Source: an uncultured bacterium (GTDB taxonomy: Bacteria > Krumholzibacteriota > Krumholzibacteriia > LZORAL124-64-63). Taken from it: 5,990 nt of DNA. The DNA lies in NCBI GenBank assembly GCA_903847545.1, contig CAINDZ010000270.1:1-5990 (forward strand), read 5' to 3'. The notes below the pieces were generated by a model. It searched no databases. It was not told the origin of the DNA and saw only the letters and a program-made list of their open reading frames with translations. Positions 1 through 5,725 of this stretch are shown here, piece after piece. Position 1 is the first letter of the stretch. Every line of letters begins with the position of its first letter. Both the position numbers and the translations under genes were made by a program.

Positions 1-2
1 CG

Positions 3-1478
3 GTCACCGCGCTGGGCGTGCAGGGCGGCAACGTGTACGCCTCGGGTGCCTTCACCGCGGCGGGCGGCGTCAGCGCCAGCCGCATCGCGCGCTGGGACGG
101 CACTGCGTGGTTTGCCATGGGCAGCGGCCTGAACAATGCGGCGCGCGCGTTCGCCGTCATGGGCGGCCAACTGTATGTCGGCGGCTCGTTCACCACGGCC
201 GGCGGCCTTTCCGCTCCCTGCCTGGCGCGCTGGGACGGCGCCGCGTGGTCGGCCGTCGGCGACGGGCTGACGGGCACCGGGTCGGTCAGCGTGGACGCGC
301 TGGCGGTGCAGGACGACGGCGCGGGCGGCGAGAGCCTGCTGGTCGGCGGCGTGTTCCGGGCAGGCGGCACCGTGACGGTGCGCAACATCATCCGCTGGGA
401 TGGCGCGGCGTGGCAGGCGCTGGGCGCCGGGATGGCGCCGGACAACACGGTGTGGGAGATCGCGGCCGGCCTCGACGCGCAGGGCGGCAAGGTCATCTAT
501 GCCGGCGGACTGTTCCTGCAGGCCGGCGGCGCGCCCGCGACCTACATCGCGGCCTGGGATGTCGACGCCGGCGCCTGGAAGACGCTCGGCGCGGGGGTGA
601 ACGGCGAGGTGCGCACGGTCGTCGCCAACGGCACGGACCTGTACGTGGGCGGGATCTTCACCACCGCCGGCGGCATCTACAACACGGCCTACAACGTCGC
701 GCGCTGGAACGGCACGACGTGGTCGCCCCTCGGCAGCGGCACCAACGGCCAGGTCGAGATCCTGAAGCTCGTCCCGAACGGCGCGGGCGGGCACGACCTG
801 TATGCGGGCGGCGCCTTCACGACGGCGGGCGGCGTGACCGTCAACCGGATCGCCAAGTGGAACGGCACGACCTGGTCGGCGTTGGGCACCGGCTGCAACA
901 GCTTCGTCGAGTCGCTCGCGTACGCCGACAACGGCGCCGGCGGCCTCGACATCTACGCCGGCGGGCAGTTCACGACGGCCGGCGGCGTGGCCGCCGCAAG
1001 CATCGCGAAATGGGACGGCTCGACGTGGTCGGCCGTCGGCGGCGGCTTGACGCTGACGGGCACCACCGCGAAATGCGAGGAACTCCGCGTCGTCCGGTCG
1101 GGCGCCGGGGGCCTGTTGATGTACGTGGGAGGGTCCTTCACTGCGGCCGGCGGGCAGTCCATCCAGAACCTCGCGGCCTGGGATGGGACGAGCTGGGCGG
1201 CCCTGGGCAGCGGCGTCGACGCCCCGGTCTTCGGCCTGGACATGAAGGACGGCGTGCTCTACGTGGCGGGCGCCTTCGCGACCGCCGGCGGCGTGGCGAC
1301 CAACGGCTGCGCCACCTGGGACGGCGCCAACTGGGCCGCCATACCGGGCAATGTCACGACCCGTGCGAACATGCTCCTGGTCGACGGCAGCGACTTGTAC
1401 ATCGCCGGCGTCAACGACCTGACCCGCTGCCACACCTCGCTGAACTTCGCGCGCTACACGTTGCCGTCGACGTCGGGC
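3..1478 (+). repeat. Ten tandem protein-level propeller repeats (nine clear, one degenerate)
   Basis: Unit boundaries read from the translation are roughly nt 3-137, 138-293, 294-449, 450-608, 609-752, 753-905, 906-1076, 1077-1226, 1227-1367 and a degenerate last unit at 1368-1478. Each clear unit holds a YxGGxFxxAGG-type motif and a W(D/N)xxxxW-type motif (unit 4 carries an extra two residues, W-DVDAGA-W). The last unit keeps DLYIAG but has lost the AGG and WDG parts. The DNA copies differ at many synonymous and non-synonymous sites, so the array is old and is not a recent slippage product. More units may lie upstream. Confidence 0.85.
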
Positions 1479-1766
1479 GTGGGCAGCCCCGAAGTGCCTG
1501 CGGCCGCGGGCGCCCTTGCGCAGAACGCGCCGAACCCGTTCAACCCGCAGACCGAGATCGCCTTCCGGCTCGATCGTGACGCGCACGCGGTGCTGCGCGT
1601 GTTCGACGCGCGCGGCCGCGCGGTCGCCACGCTGGTCGAGGGCGCGCTGGCGGCAGGCGACCACGCCGTGCGCTTCGACGGCAAGGGCCTGGCCAGCGGT
1701 CTGTACGTTTACCGGCTCGAGATCGACGGCGTGCCGCAGGCGCGCAAGATGATGCTCGTGCGGTAG
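3..1766 (+). CDS. Secreted beta-propeller-repeat protein with C-terminal FlgD-like/type IX sorting-type domain (5' partial)
   Basis: The frame is open from the first complete codon at nt 3, so the start codon and any signal peptide lie upstream; 587 residues are visible. GTG at nt 18 is an internal Val inside a repeat, not a start. Residues 1-492 are tandem units of 45-57 residues with the pattern (L/I)Y-(V/A)GG-x-F-T-(T/A)-AGG, then IA-(R/K)-W-(D/N)-G-xx-W, then LG-x-G. Such kelch-like repeats, resembling the fungal Rax2 propeller type, are widespread in surface proteins of GC-rich environmental bacteria. Residues 508-587 form the sorting-type domain: NAPNPFNP (508-515), an RVFDARGRAV strand, an SGLYVYRLE strand, and the end KMMLVR. 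In Bacteroidetes-like systems this tail directs outer-membrane secretion; whether type IX secretion exists here cannot be judged. Function is probably extracellular display or ligand binding, not catalysis. The call as a secreted repeat protein is secure; its ligand is unknown. Confidence 0.9.
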   Translation, partial: VTALGVQGGNVYASGAFTAAGGVSASRIARWDGTAWFAMGSGLNNAARAFAVMGGQLYVGGSFTTAGGLSAPCLARWDGAAWSAVGDGLTGTGSVSVDALAVQDDGAGGESLLVGGVFRAGGTVTVRNIIRWDGAAWQALGAGMAPDNTVWEIAAGLDAQGGKVIYAGGLFLQAGGAPATYIAAWDVDAGAWKTLGAGVNGEVRTVVANGTDLYVGGIFTTAGGIYNTAYNVARWNGTTWSPLGSGTNGQVEILKLVPNGAGGHDLYAGGAFTTAGGVTVNRIAKWNGTTWSALGTGCNSFVESLAYADNGAGGLDIYAGGQFTTAGGVAAASIAKWDGSTWSAVGGGLTLTGTTAKCEELRVVRSGAGGLLMYVGGSFTAAGGQSIQNLAAWDGTSWAALGSGVDAPVFGLDMKDGVLYVAGAFATAGGVATNGCATWDGANWAAIPGNVTTRANMLLVDGSDLYIAGVNDLTRCHTSLNFARYTLPSTSGVGSPEVPAAAGALAQNAPNPFNPQTEIAFRLDRDAHAVLRVFDARGRAVATLVEGALAAGDHAVRFDGKGLASGLYVYRLEIDGVPQARKMMLVR

Positions 1767-1805
1767 GGACCGACAGGAAGTGCCGGGAAGGGAGCCATCG
1801 TCCCG

Positions 1806-2237
1806 ATGCGGAGCCAAGCCAGGCAGAATCTCTTCAACAGCGTCGTTCTCGCCGCGTTCCTGGCCGGCTGCGCCCTGAAGTTCGGGGCGCGGGGGGCGCT
1901 GCGCGGCAGCGCCTACGATGTGCTGCTGGTGCTGGTGCTGGCCTCGGCGACATTCAGCGCGCGCCATGCGCGCCTGCTGAAGGCCGGCGCGGGCTGCGGT
2001 GACGCCGGCGAGTGGCGCCGGCGCCAGGCCCGGCTGAACCGCTCCAGCGTGGCGGCGTGGGCGGCCATCGCCGTGGGCGCCGAGGGGTTGCAGGGGGTGC
2101 TGAGCCTGGCAACGGGTCGCGACGTCCTGGGCCGGTTTGATCCGTACGACCTGGCATGTTACGCGGCGGGCGCCGTCCTTTCGCTGCTCATCAACCGCTT
2201 GCTCTACCGGGACATCGCCGCGGCGACGACTCCCTGA
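1806..2237 (+). CDS. Small multi-pass membrane protein, VanZ-like features (hypothetical)
   Basis: This 143-residue protein has about four hydrophobic segments, near residues 8-26, 36-52, 82-102 and 114-134, separated by a basic loop (RRRQAR, 71-76). The second half has E93, Q96, then GR-x-x-x-GRFDPYD (104-115) followed by a small-residue-rich helix with a Gly. This recalls the E-x-x-Q ... GR/D-x-x-D ... G pattern of VanZ-like and related small integral membrane proteins, but the match is weak and no activity is claimed. The ATG at 1806 is preceded by a purine-rich GGGAAGGGAG (1785-1794) with 11 nt spacing, slightly long. It lies 39 nt after the propeller gene with no terminator between, so it may be its downstream operon partner. 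An LAGC lipobox-like string at residues 19-22 is an oddity. That it is a real membrane protein is fairly sure; the family is uncertain. Confidence 0.7.
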   Translation: MRSQARQNLFNSVVLAAFLAGCALKFGARGALRGSAYDVLLVLVLASATFSARHARLLKAGAGCGDAGEWRRRQARLNRSSVAAWAAIAVGAEGLQGVLSLATGRDVLGRFDPYDLACYAAGAVLSLLINRLLYRDIAAATTP

Positions 2238-2283
2238 CCGTTCGTGCCCTCATCAGGCTGCGCCGCCGGGTCGGTCGGTGTGG

Positions 2284-2289
2284 TACGCT
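2284..2289 (+). promoter_or_regulatory. Putative extended -10 element for the FG-GAP gene
   Basis: TACGCT preceded by TGG gives an extended -10 layout (TG-N-TAnnnT), 69 nt upstream of the ATG at 2359. No convincing -35 hexamer is visible 16-18 nt upstream. The main support is positional similarity to TAnnnT hexamers before the next two secreted-protein genes. Weak prediction. Confidence 0.3.
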
Positions 2290-2301
2290 TGTGGGAGGGC
2301 C

Positions 2302-2331
2302 CCGGCACCTGTCGGCGGCGGGTCGGTGCGG
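2302..2331 (+). other. Potential leader hairpin upstream of the FG-GAP gene
   Basis: CC-g-GCACC (2302-2309) can pair with GGTGC-GG (2325-2331): seven base pairs with a one-base bulge and a 15-nt loop. It would lie in the 5' leader if transcription starts near 2296, and it is 14 nt before the ribosome binding site. No T run follows, so it is not a standard intrinsic terminator of the upstream gene. It could have arisen by chance in GC-rich DNA. Confidence 0.25.
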
Positions 2332-2358
2332 TTCAGTGGTCGTGCGGGGGGAGCGGGC

Positions 2359-4002
2359 ATGGGCAAGCGGCAGGTTTCGGTCCTGTGCGGGGTGCTGGCG
2401 GTCATCGTCTTCGCGGCGGCGGGCCTCGCCTCGTCGGCGCCGGCGCCCGAACCCACTGCGGAGCTGTCACGCGAACTGCGCGGCCATGGCCAGGGTCACG
2501 GTCATCCGGACGGTGGCGTCGACCGGGATCCCTCGACCGGTCCCTTCGGCCTGGCGTGGCGGTCGGGCAGCGTGTTTCCGGGCACGGCCTGCCTGGCGGT
2601 CGGCGACATCGACAGCAACGGCCTGCAGGACTTCGTGGTGCAGGACCTGACCGCCACCACCGGCGAGATGGTCGTGATGGAGGATGACCGCGAAGGCGGG
2701 TACCACGAGGTGGCGCGCACGTCGGGCGCTCGCGCCCGGCGCGTCATGGCCTGCGCCACCGGTGACACGGACGGCGACCTGCTGCCCGAGATCGTGGTCA
2801 GCTACTACGGCAACCAGAACATGGCCGTCTTCGAATGGTCGCCGTCGGCGAAAAAGTACGTGCTGGTCAACGAGTGGTACATCACGCTTGGGCACACGGG
2901 CGAGATCGCGACCGACGTCTTCATCGCCGACACGAACAGCAACGGCCGGCAGGAGATCGTCCTCCTGTTCGATACGCCGGCCCCGCCCAACGGCACCAGC
3001 TCCGGCACGCTCATCATGCTCCGCGAGCACGTCGGCACCAGCGGCGTCCATGCCTACAACCAAGTGTTCCGCGCGATGACAGGCACGCCGTTCGCCCAGG
3101 GCGCCGCGCTGGGCGACGTGGACCACGACGGCCATCCGGACCTGGTCCTGGGCGCGGCCAACTACTCGTGGGACATCTGGCGCTACGAGTACGACCCGGC
3201 CGCCGCCACGTGGCTGCAGAAGAAGTTCACGTGCAGCGACCGCATCCTGGGCAGCGGGCCGCGGGTCGTCGACCTGAACCACGACGGACTCGTCGAGCTG
3301 CTCTACATGACGAAGTGGTCGCACCTGCATCCCGCCGTGGCCCTGGTGCAGGCGACAGGCGACGATGCGTTCCGGATGGCGCTGAGGACGCCCGACATCC
3401 TGACCATCACCGTACTCAAGGACCTGGCCGCGTCGCCCGCGTTGCCGCAGGCGCGCCAGCCCGGCGCCGTGGCGGTGCGCGAATGGGCGGGCAAGGTCAC
3501 CGTCTGGCAGGTGCCGCGCGACCTCAGCCGGTTCGACCTGGTGGACCAATTCACCATCGAGGCCCCGTACAACTGGCACGACTTCGAGCTCGCCGTCGGC
3601 CCTCGCCACCGCGGCCGCACGCTGCTGACGTGCGGCGACAACGGCGTGGCGGCCTATCGGCAGGGGCTGGCCGACAGCGTCGGCGGGGTGGGCGCGCAAT
3701 TGCCCGCGCCGGCGCCCCTGGCCGCGGTCGACCCCGGCCTGCAGGTGGCGCCCAACCCGTTCAACCCGCGCACGGCCGTCAGCTTCACGCTGGCGCAGGC
3801 GGGGCCGGCGCGCGTCGAGGTCTTCGACGTGCGCGGCCGGCGGTGGTCCCTGCTGGCCGACGAAACGTTCGGGGCCGGCGGGCACACCCTTGTCTGGGAA
3901 GGACAGGCGTCCGACGGGACGGCCGCGCCCTCGGGCACCTATTTCTTCCGCGTGGCGGCCGGCGGGACCACCCGGATCGCGAAGGCGGTGTTGCTGCGGT
4001 AG
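2359..4002 (+). CDS. Secreted FG-GAP/VCBS-repeat protein with C-terminal sorting-type domain
   Basis: The protein has 547 residues. The ATG at 2359 is chosen because GGGGGGAG (2346-2353) sits 5 nt before it and it begins a signal peptide (basic MGKR, hydrophobic core to about residue 24, likely cleavage near 27). The frame is open back to 2137, but that would overlap the previous gene and bury the signal. A His/Gly patch (RGHGQGHGHP, 41-50) follows the signal. At least five FG-GAP/VCBS-type calcium-loop motifs occur: DIDSNGLQD (83-91), DTDGDLLPE (136-144), DTNSNGRQE (191-199), DVDHDGHPD (253-261) and DLNHDGLVE (305-313), each followed by a beta strand. This implies an integrin-alpha-like propeller, usually Ca2+-stabilised and used for adhesion or binding. 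Residues 461-547 carry the tail: APNPFNP, EVFDVRGRRW, SGTYFFRV and terminal AKAVLLR. It is probably exported and held at or released from the cell surface; no catalytic residues were recognised. Confidence 0.92.
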   Translation: MGKRQVSVLCGVLAVIVFAAAGLASSAPAPEPTAELSRELRGHGQGHGHPDGGVDRDPSTGPFGLAWRSGSVFPGTACLAVGDIDSNGLQDFVVQDLTATTGEMVVMEDDREGGYHEVARTSGARARRVMACATGDTDGDLLPEIVVSYYGNQNMAVFEWSPSAKKYVLVNEWYITLGHTGEIATDVFIADTNSNGRQEIVLLFDTPAPPNGTSSGTLIMLREHVGTSGVHAYNQVFRAMTGTPFAQGAALGDVDHDGHPDLVLGAANYSWDIWRYEYDPAAATWLQKKFTCSDRILGSGPRVVDLNHDGLVELLYMTKWSHLHPAVALVQATGDDAFRMALRTPDILTITVLKDLAASPALPQARQPGAVAVREWAGKVTVWQVPRDLSRFDLVDQFTIEAPYNWHDFELAVGPRHRGRTLLTCGDNGVAAYRQGLADSVGGVGAQLPAPAPLAAVDPGLQVAPNPFNPRTAVSFTLAQAGPARVEVFDVRGRRWSLLADETFGAGGHTLVWEGQASDGTAAPSGTYFFRVAAGGTTRIAKAVLLR

Positions 4003-4021
4003 GCGCGATATTTCTCCCCGC

Positions 4022-4078
4022 CGGCCGGGTCGCGTGGTAAAATGGAGCGTTCCCGTGGACAATCGCCACGCCCGGCCG
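4022..4078 (+). repeat. Interrupted 13-bp inverted repeat bracketing the -10-like element
   Basis: The left arm is CGGCCGGG (4022-4029), a 3-nt bulge, then CGTGG (4033-4037). The right arm is CCACG (4066-4070) then CCCGGCCG (4071-4078), giving 13 perfect pairs. The 28-nt centre holds TAAAAT and a second CGTGG (4054-4058), which can pair alternatively with CCACG in a small hairpin with a 7-nt loop. No T tract follows the right arm, so a standard intrinsic terminator is not indicated. It may be an operator-like dyad or an mRNA structure between the two genes. Confidence 0.6.
4038..4043 (+). promoter_or_regulatory. Putative extended -10 element for the laminin-B-like gene
   Basis: TAAAAT preceded by TGG (TG-N-TAAAAT) is a five-of-six match to the housekeeping TATAAT and is a conspicuous AT island in very GC-rich DNA. 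It lies 49 nt before the ATG at 4093. No clear -35 is seen; extended -10 promoters can function without one. This is the best promoter candidate in the window. Confidence 0.45.
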
Positions 4079-4092
4079 CAAGGGAGCCGATC

Positions 4093-4986
4093 ATGCGCCA
4101 AGCCGTCCGTCTGACCTGTCTGTCCGTCGCGCTTGTCGGGGCGTTCTTCTGTCCGGCCGCCGCCAGCGGGGTTGCCAGCCATTTCGATGCGGACAACGAG
4201 GGCTGGCAGGTCGTAGACTACCCGTTCCGCAGCCAGGCCATCGGTGCGCGCACGATGTCGCCGCTGGCCTTCGACGGCGCCGAGGGCCTGCCCGCCGGCA
4301 GCGTGCGCGTGGGCGACGTGTTCGGCGAGACGGGCATTGCCGCGCCGGCCGCGTTCCTGGGCGACATGAGCGCCTACTATGGCGGCTCGCTGGCCTGGGA
4401 CATCCTCATCCGCTACTCTGACGGCGTGACGTACCCGGCGCTGGTGCTGTCGGGCGCGACGATGTCGCTGTACTGGGATGCGCCCGCGCCGGTGCTGGGC
4501 GCCTGGACGCACGTGTCGGCGCCGCTTGTCGAGTCGGGCTGGAAGGTGGGCGGCACGCAGGTCGACGCGACGCGGACCGACATGCTCGCCGTGCTTGAGT
4601 CGCTGTCCGGCATCTATATCTACACCGAGTGGCGGACCGGGCCCGACGACACCAGCGTCGACAACATCGTGCTGACGAGCGGGACCACGTCGGCCGCCAC
4701 GCCGCCGGCGCCGCAGCCGTCGCTCGTCGCGTTCCCGAACCCGTTCAACCCGCATTGCACGCTGCGCTTCGAGTTGCCCGCCGCGGGTCCGGCGCGCCTG
4801 GCCGTGTTCGATGTCGCCGGCCGCCTGGTGCGCGTGCTGGCCGAGGCCGACCTCGCGGCCGGCCCGGCCGCGTTCCCGTGGGACGGCCGCGATGACCAGG
4901 GCAACAACGTGGGCTCGGGCACGTATCTGGCGCGGTTGGAGGCGGGCGGCGCGGTGATCGTCACGCCGCTGCAGCTGGTGCGCTGA
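4093..4986 (+). CDS. Secreted laminin B (domain IV)-like protein with C-terminal sorting-type domain
   Basis: The protein has 297 residues. The ATG at 4093 follows an AGGGAG ribosome site (4081-4086) and begins a signal peptide (MRQAVR, hydrophobic to about 20, cleavage near 24-26). An in-frame ATG at 4042 would overlap the -10-like element and add 17 polar residues before the signal, so it is rejected. Residues 28-196 follow the laminin B (domain IV) layout: F-x5-GW (31-38), AP-AAFLGD (84-91), YYGGSLAWD (95-103), a PALVLSG strand (115-121), W138 before a VSAPL strand, ESGW (147-150), TDMLAVLESLSGIYI (162-176), and DDTSVDNIVLTS (185-196). In animals this beta sandwich lies in laminin, perlecan and similar matrix proteins; bacterial versions occur in exported proteins of unknown role. 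A Pro-rich linker (204-209) leads to the tail: FPNPFNP (214-220), AVFDVAGRLV, WDGRDDQG, SGTYLARLE and terminal LQLVR. The domain call rests on remembered consensus, not a profile search. Confidence 0.88.
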   Translation: MRQAVRLTCLSVALVGAFFCPAAASGVASHFDADNEGWQVVDYPFRSQAIGARTMSPLAFDGAEGLPAGSVRVGDVFGETGIAAPAAFLGDMSAYYGGSLAWDILIRYSDGVTYPALVLSGATMSLYWDAPAPVLGAWTHVSAPLVESGWKVGGTQVDATRTDMLAVLESLSGIYIYTEWRTGPDDTSVDNIVLTSGTTSAATPPAPQPSLVAFPNPFNPHCTLRFELPAAGPARLAVFDVAGRLVRVLAEADLAAGPAAFPWDGRDDQGNNVGSGTYLARLEAGGAVIVTPLQLVR

Positions 4987-5019
4987 GCCGGGGGGCTGTT
5001 CGCCGGTTCGCCGATCATG

Positions 5020-5025
5020 TAGGAT
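5020..5025 (+). promoter_or_regulatory. Putative -10 element for the small secreted protein gene
   Basis: TAGGAT, directly preceded by TG, lies 71 nt upstream of the ATG at 5097. It keeps the TA...T positions of a -10 box, in the same relative place as the elements before the previous two genes. No -35 was recognised (CTGTTC at 4996-5001 is a poor match with 18 nt spacing). Confidence 0.33.
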
Positions 5026-5073
5026 GCGCCCATCGGCCGCGCCCGCAACGCCCGCGGGCCGGCGCCCATGGCC
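5026..5073 (+). repeat. Short near-identical direct repeat in the leader
   Basis: GCGCCCATCGGCC (5026-5038) recurs as GCGCCCATGGCC (5062-5073), differing by one inserted base, with starts 36 nt apart. The copies flank the potential leader hairpin. This may be a duplicated protein-binding site or a chance product of low-complexity GC-rich sequence. Confidence 0.35.
5034..5061 (+). other. Potential leader hairpin upstream of the small secreted protein gene
   Basis: CGGCCGCG (5034-5041) can pair with CGC-g-GGCCG (5053-5061): eight G:C pairs, one bulged G and an 11-nt loop. It would start right at the mRNA 5' end if TAGGAT at 5020-5025 is the -10. No T run follows. The geometry resembles the hairpin at 2302-2331. 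Confidence 0.35.
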
Positions 5074-5096
5074 TTTCCGGGGGGAGGGATCGTCCC

Positions 5097-5696
5097 ATGC
5101 GTATCCATGCACGGTCATCCGTTGCCATCCTGGCTCTCGCCGTCCTGGTGTCCGCCGTGGCCCTGTGGCCCACCGGCGCACTGGCCGTGGCCGACCCGGC
5201 CACGGACTCGATGGGGATCTATTTCGACGCCGCCGCCAACGTCAACTGCACCGCGGCGGGGCTATTCCAGCCGCTCACGGCCTACCTGGTGCTGGCCAAC
5301 CCTTCGGCCGCCATCGACGGCTACGCCTGTACGGTGACGCGCACCGGCGCCGCGCACACGGTCCAGGGCGATATCGGCAGCGGTGCGGACAGCGACGCCT
5401 CGGCGAACGGCTACGTCGTGTCGGGCTTCTCGGGGGCCATCACGGGGGGCAGCCTGGTCCTGCGCACGCAGACCCTCATGCTGATGGGCTCGGGCGCGCT
5501 CAACTTCCTGGTCGGGCCGCCGGGTGGCCCGGTGATCCTGCCGAACGACCTGCCGCTCGTGCACCGCGATGGCGCGTGGGTGCGCTGCGGCGTCGCCTCG
5601 GGTAACGTGTCGGCGCCCGTGGCCACCATCAACGGCGCCTGCCCGGTGCCGGAAGAGGGCGCCACCTTCGGCGCGCTGAAGGCGCTGTTCCGCTGA
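5097..5696 (+). CDS. Small secreted protein of unrecognised family, four mature cysteines
   Basis: The protein has 199 residues. The ATG at 5097 follows a strong GGGGGGAGGG (5079-5088) and starts a clear signal peptide: MRIHAR, hydrophobic 9-24, and ALA (28-30) as a good signal peptidase I site. An overlapping ATG at 5068 is in another frame and lacks a signal. The mature part opens with DSMGIYFDAAANVNC (37-51) and is rich in short hydrophobic beta-type strands (TAYLVLANP 61-69, GSLVLRTQTLMLM 118-130, ALNFLVGPP 134-142), suggesting a small beta-sandwich. C51, C78, C164 and C182 are the only cysteines, an even number compatible with two disulfides in the periplasm or outside. It lacks PNPFNP, yet ends in FGALKALFR, close in shape to the ...LVR/LLR ends of its neighbours. 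I cannot name a family. The next gene begins 29 nt downstream with no terminator between, so the two may be co-transcribed. Confidence 0.85.
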   Translation: MRIHARSSVAILALAVLVSAVALWPTGALAVADPATDSMGIYFDAAANVNCTAAGLFQPLTAYLVLANPSAAIDGYACTVTRTGAAHTVQGDIGSGADSDASANGYVVSGFSGAITGGSLVLRTQTLMLMGSGALNFLVGPPGGPVILPNDLPLVHRDGAWVRCGVASGNVSAPVATINGACPVPEEGATFGALKALFR

Positions 5697-5725
5697 CCTG
5701 ACGGACGCACAAAGAAGGAGCTTTC

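Noticed and set aside
107..1579. A 490-codon open frame on the plus strand inside the propeller gene.
   Set aside because: Extremely Arg-rich shadow translation; the repeat pattern and sorting tail are in the other frame.
2267..2327. Nine-base direct repeat CGGGTCGGT at 2267-2275 and 2319-2327.
   Set aside because: Too short and GC-rich to be significant without a genome-wide count.
2137..2358. Upstream extension of the FG-GAP gene to an ATG at 2137.
   Set aside because: It would overlap the membrane protein gene by about 100 nt, lacks a good ribosome site and places the signal peptide inside the protein; ATG 2359 has GGGGGGAG at ideal spacing.
2835..4040. A 401-codon plus-strand frame inside the FG-GAP gene.
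   Set aside because: Arg/Gly-rich shadow frame with no recognisable domain, overlapped fully by a gene with clear domains.
4022..4078. Intrinsic terminator after the FG-GAP gene.
   Set aside because: The stem is strong, but the centre is 28 nt and no T run follows the right arm; the next bases are CAAGGGAG, a ribosome site. It is reported as an inverted repeat instead.
4042..4092. In-frame upstream ATG of the laminin-B-like gene.
   Set aside because: It overlaps the -10-like TAAAAT, has no ribosome site and adds a polar Arg/Pro-rich stretch ahead of a good signal peptide.
2467..5181. A 904-codon open frame on the minus strand spanning three genes.
   Set aside because: The translation is Arg/Ala/Gly/His-rich low-complexity without domains, and it runs antisense to three well-supported genes with signal peptides and known domains. 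Stop codons are rare in shadow frames of GC-rich coding DNA.
5068..5337. An overlapping 89-codon frame starting in the leader of the small secreted protein.
   Set aside because: No ribosome site of its own, and a Pro/Arg/Ser-rich shadow translation. A translated leader frame cannot be ruled out but nothing supports it.
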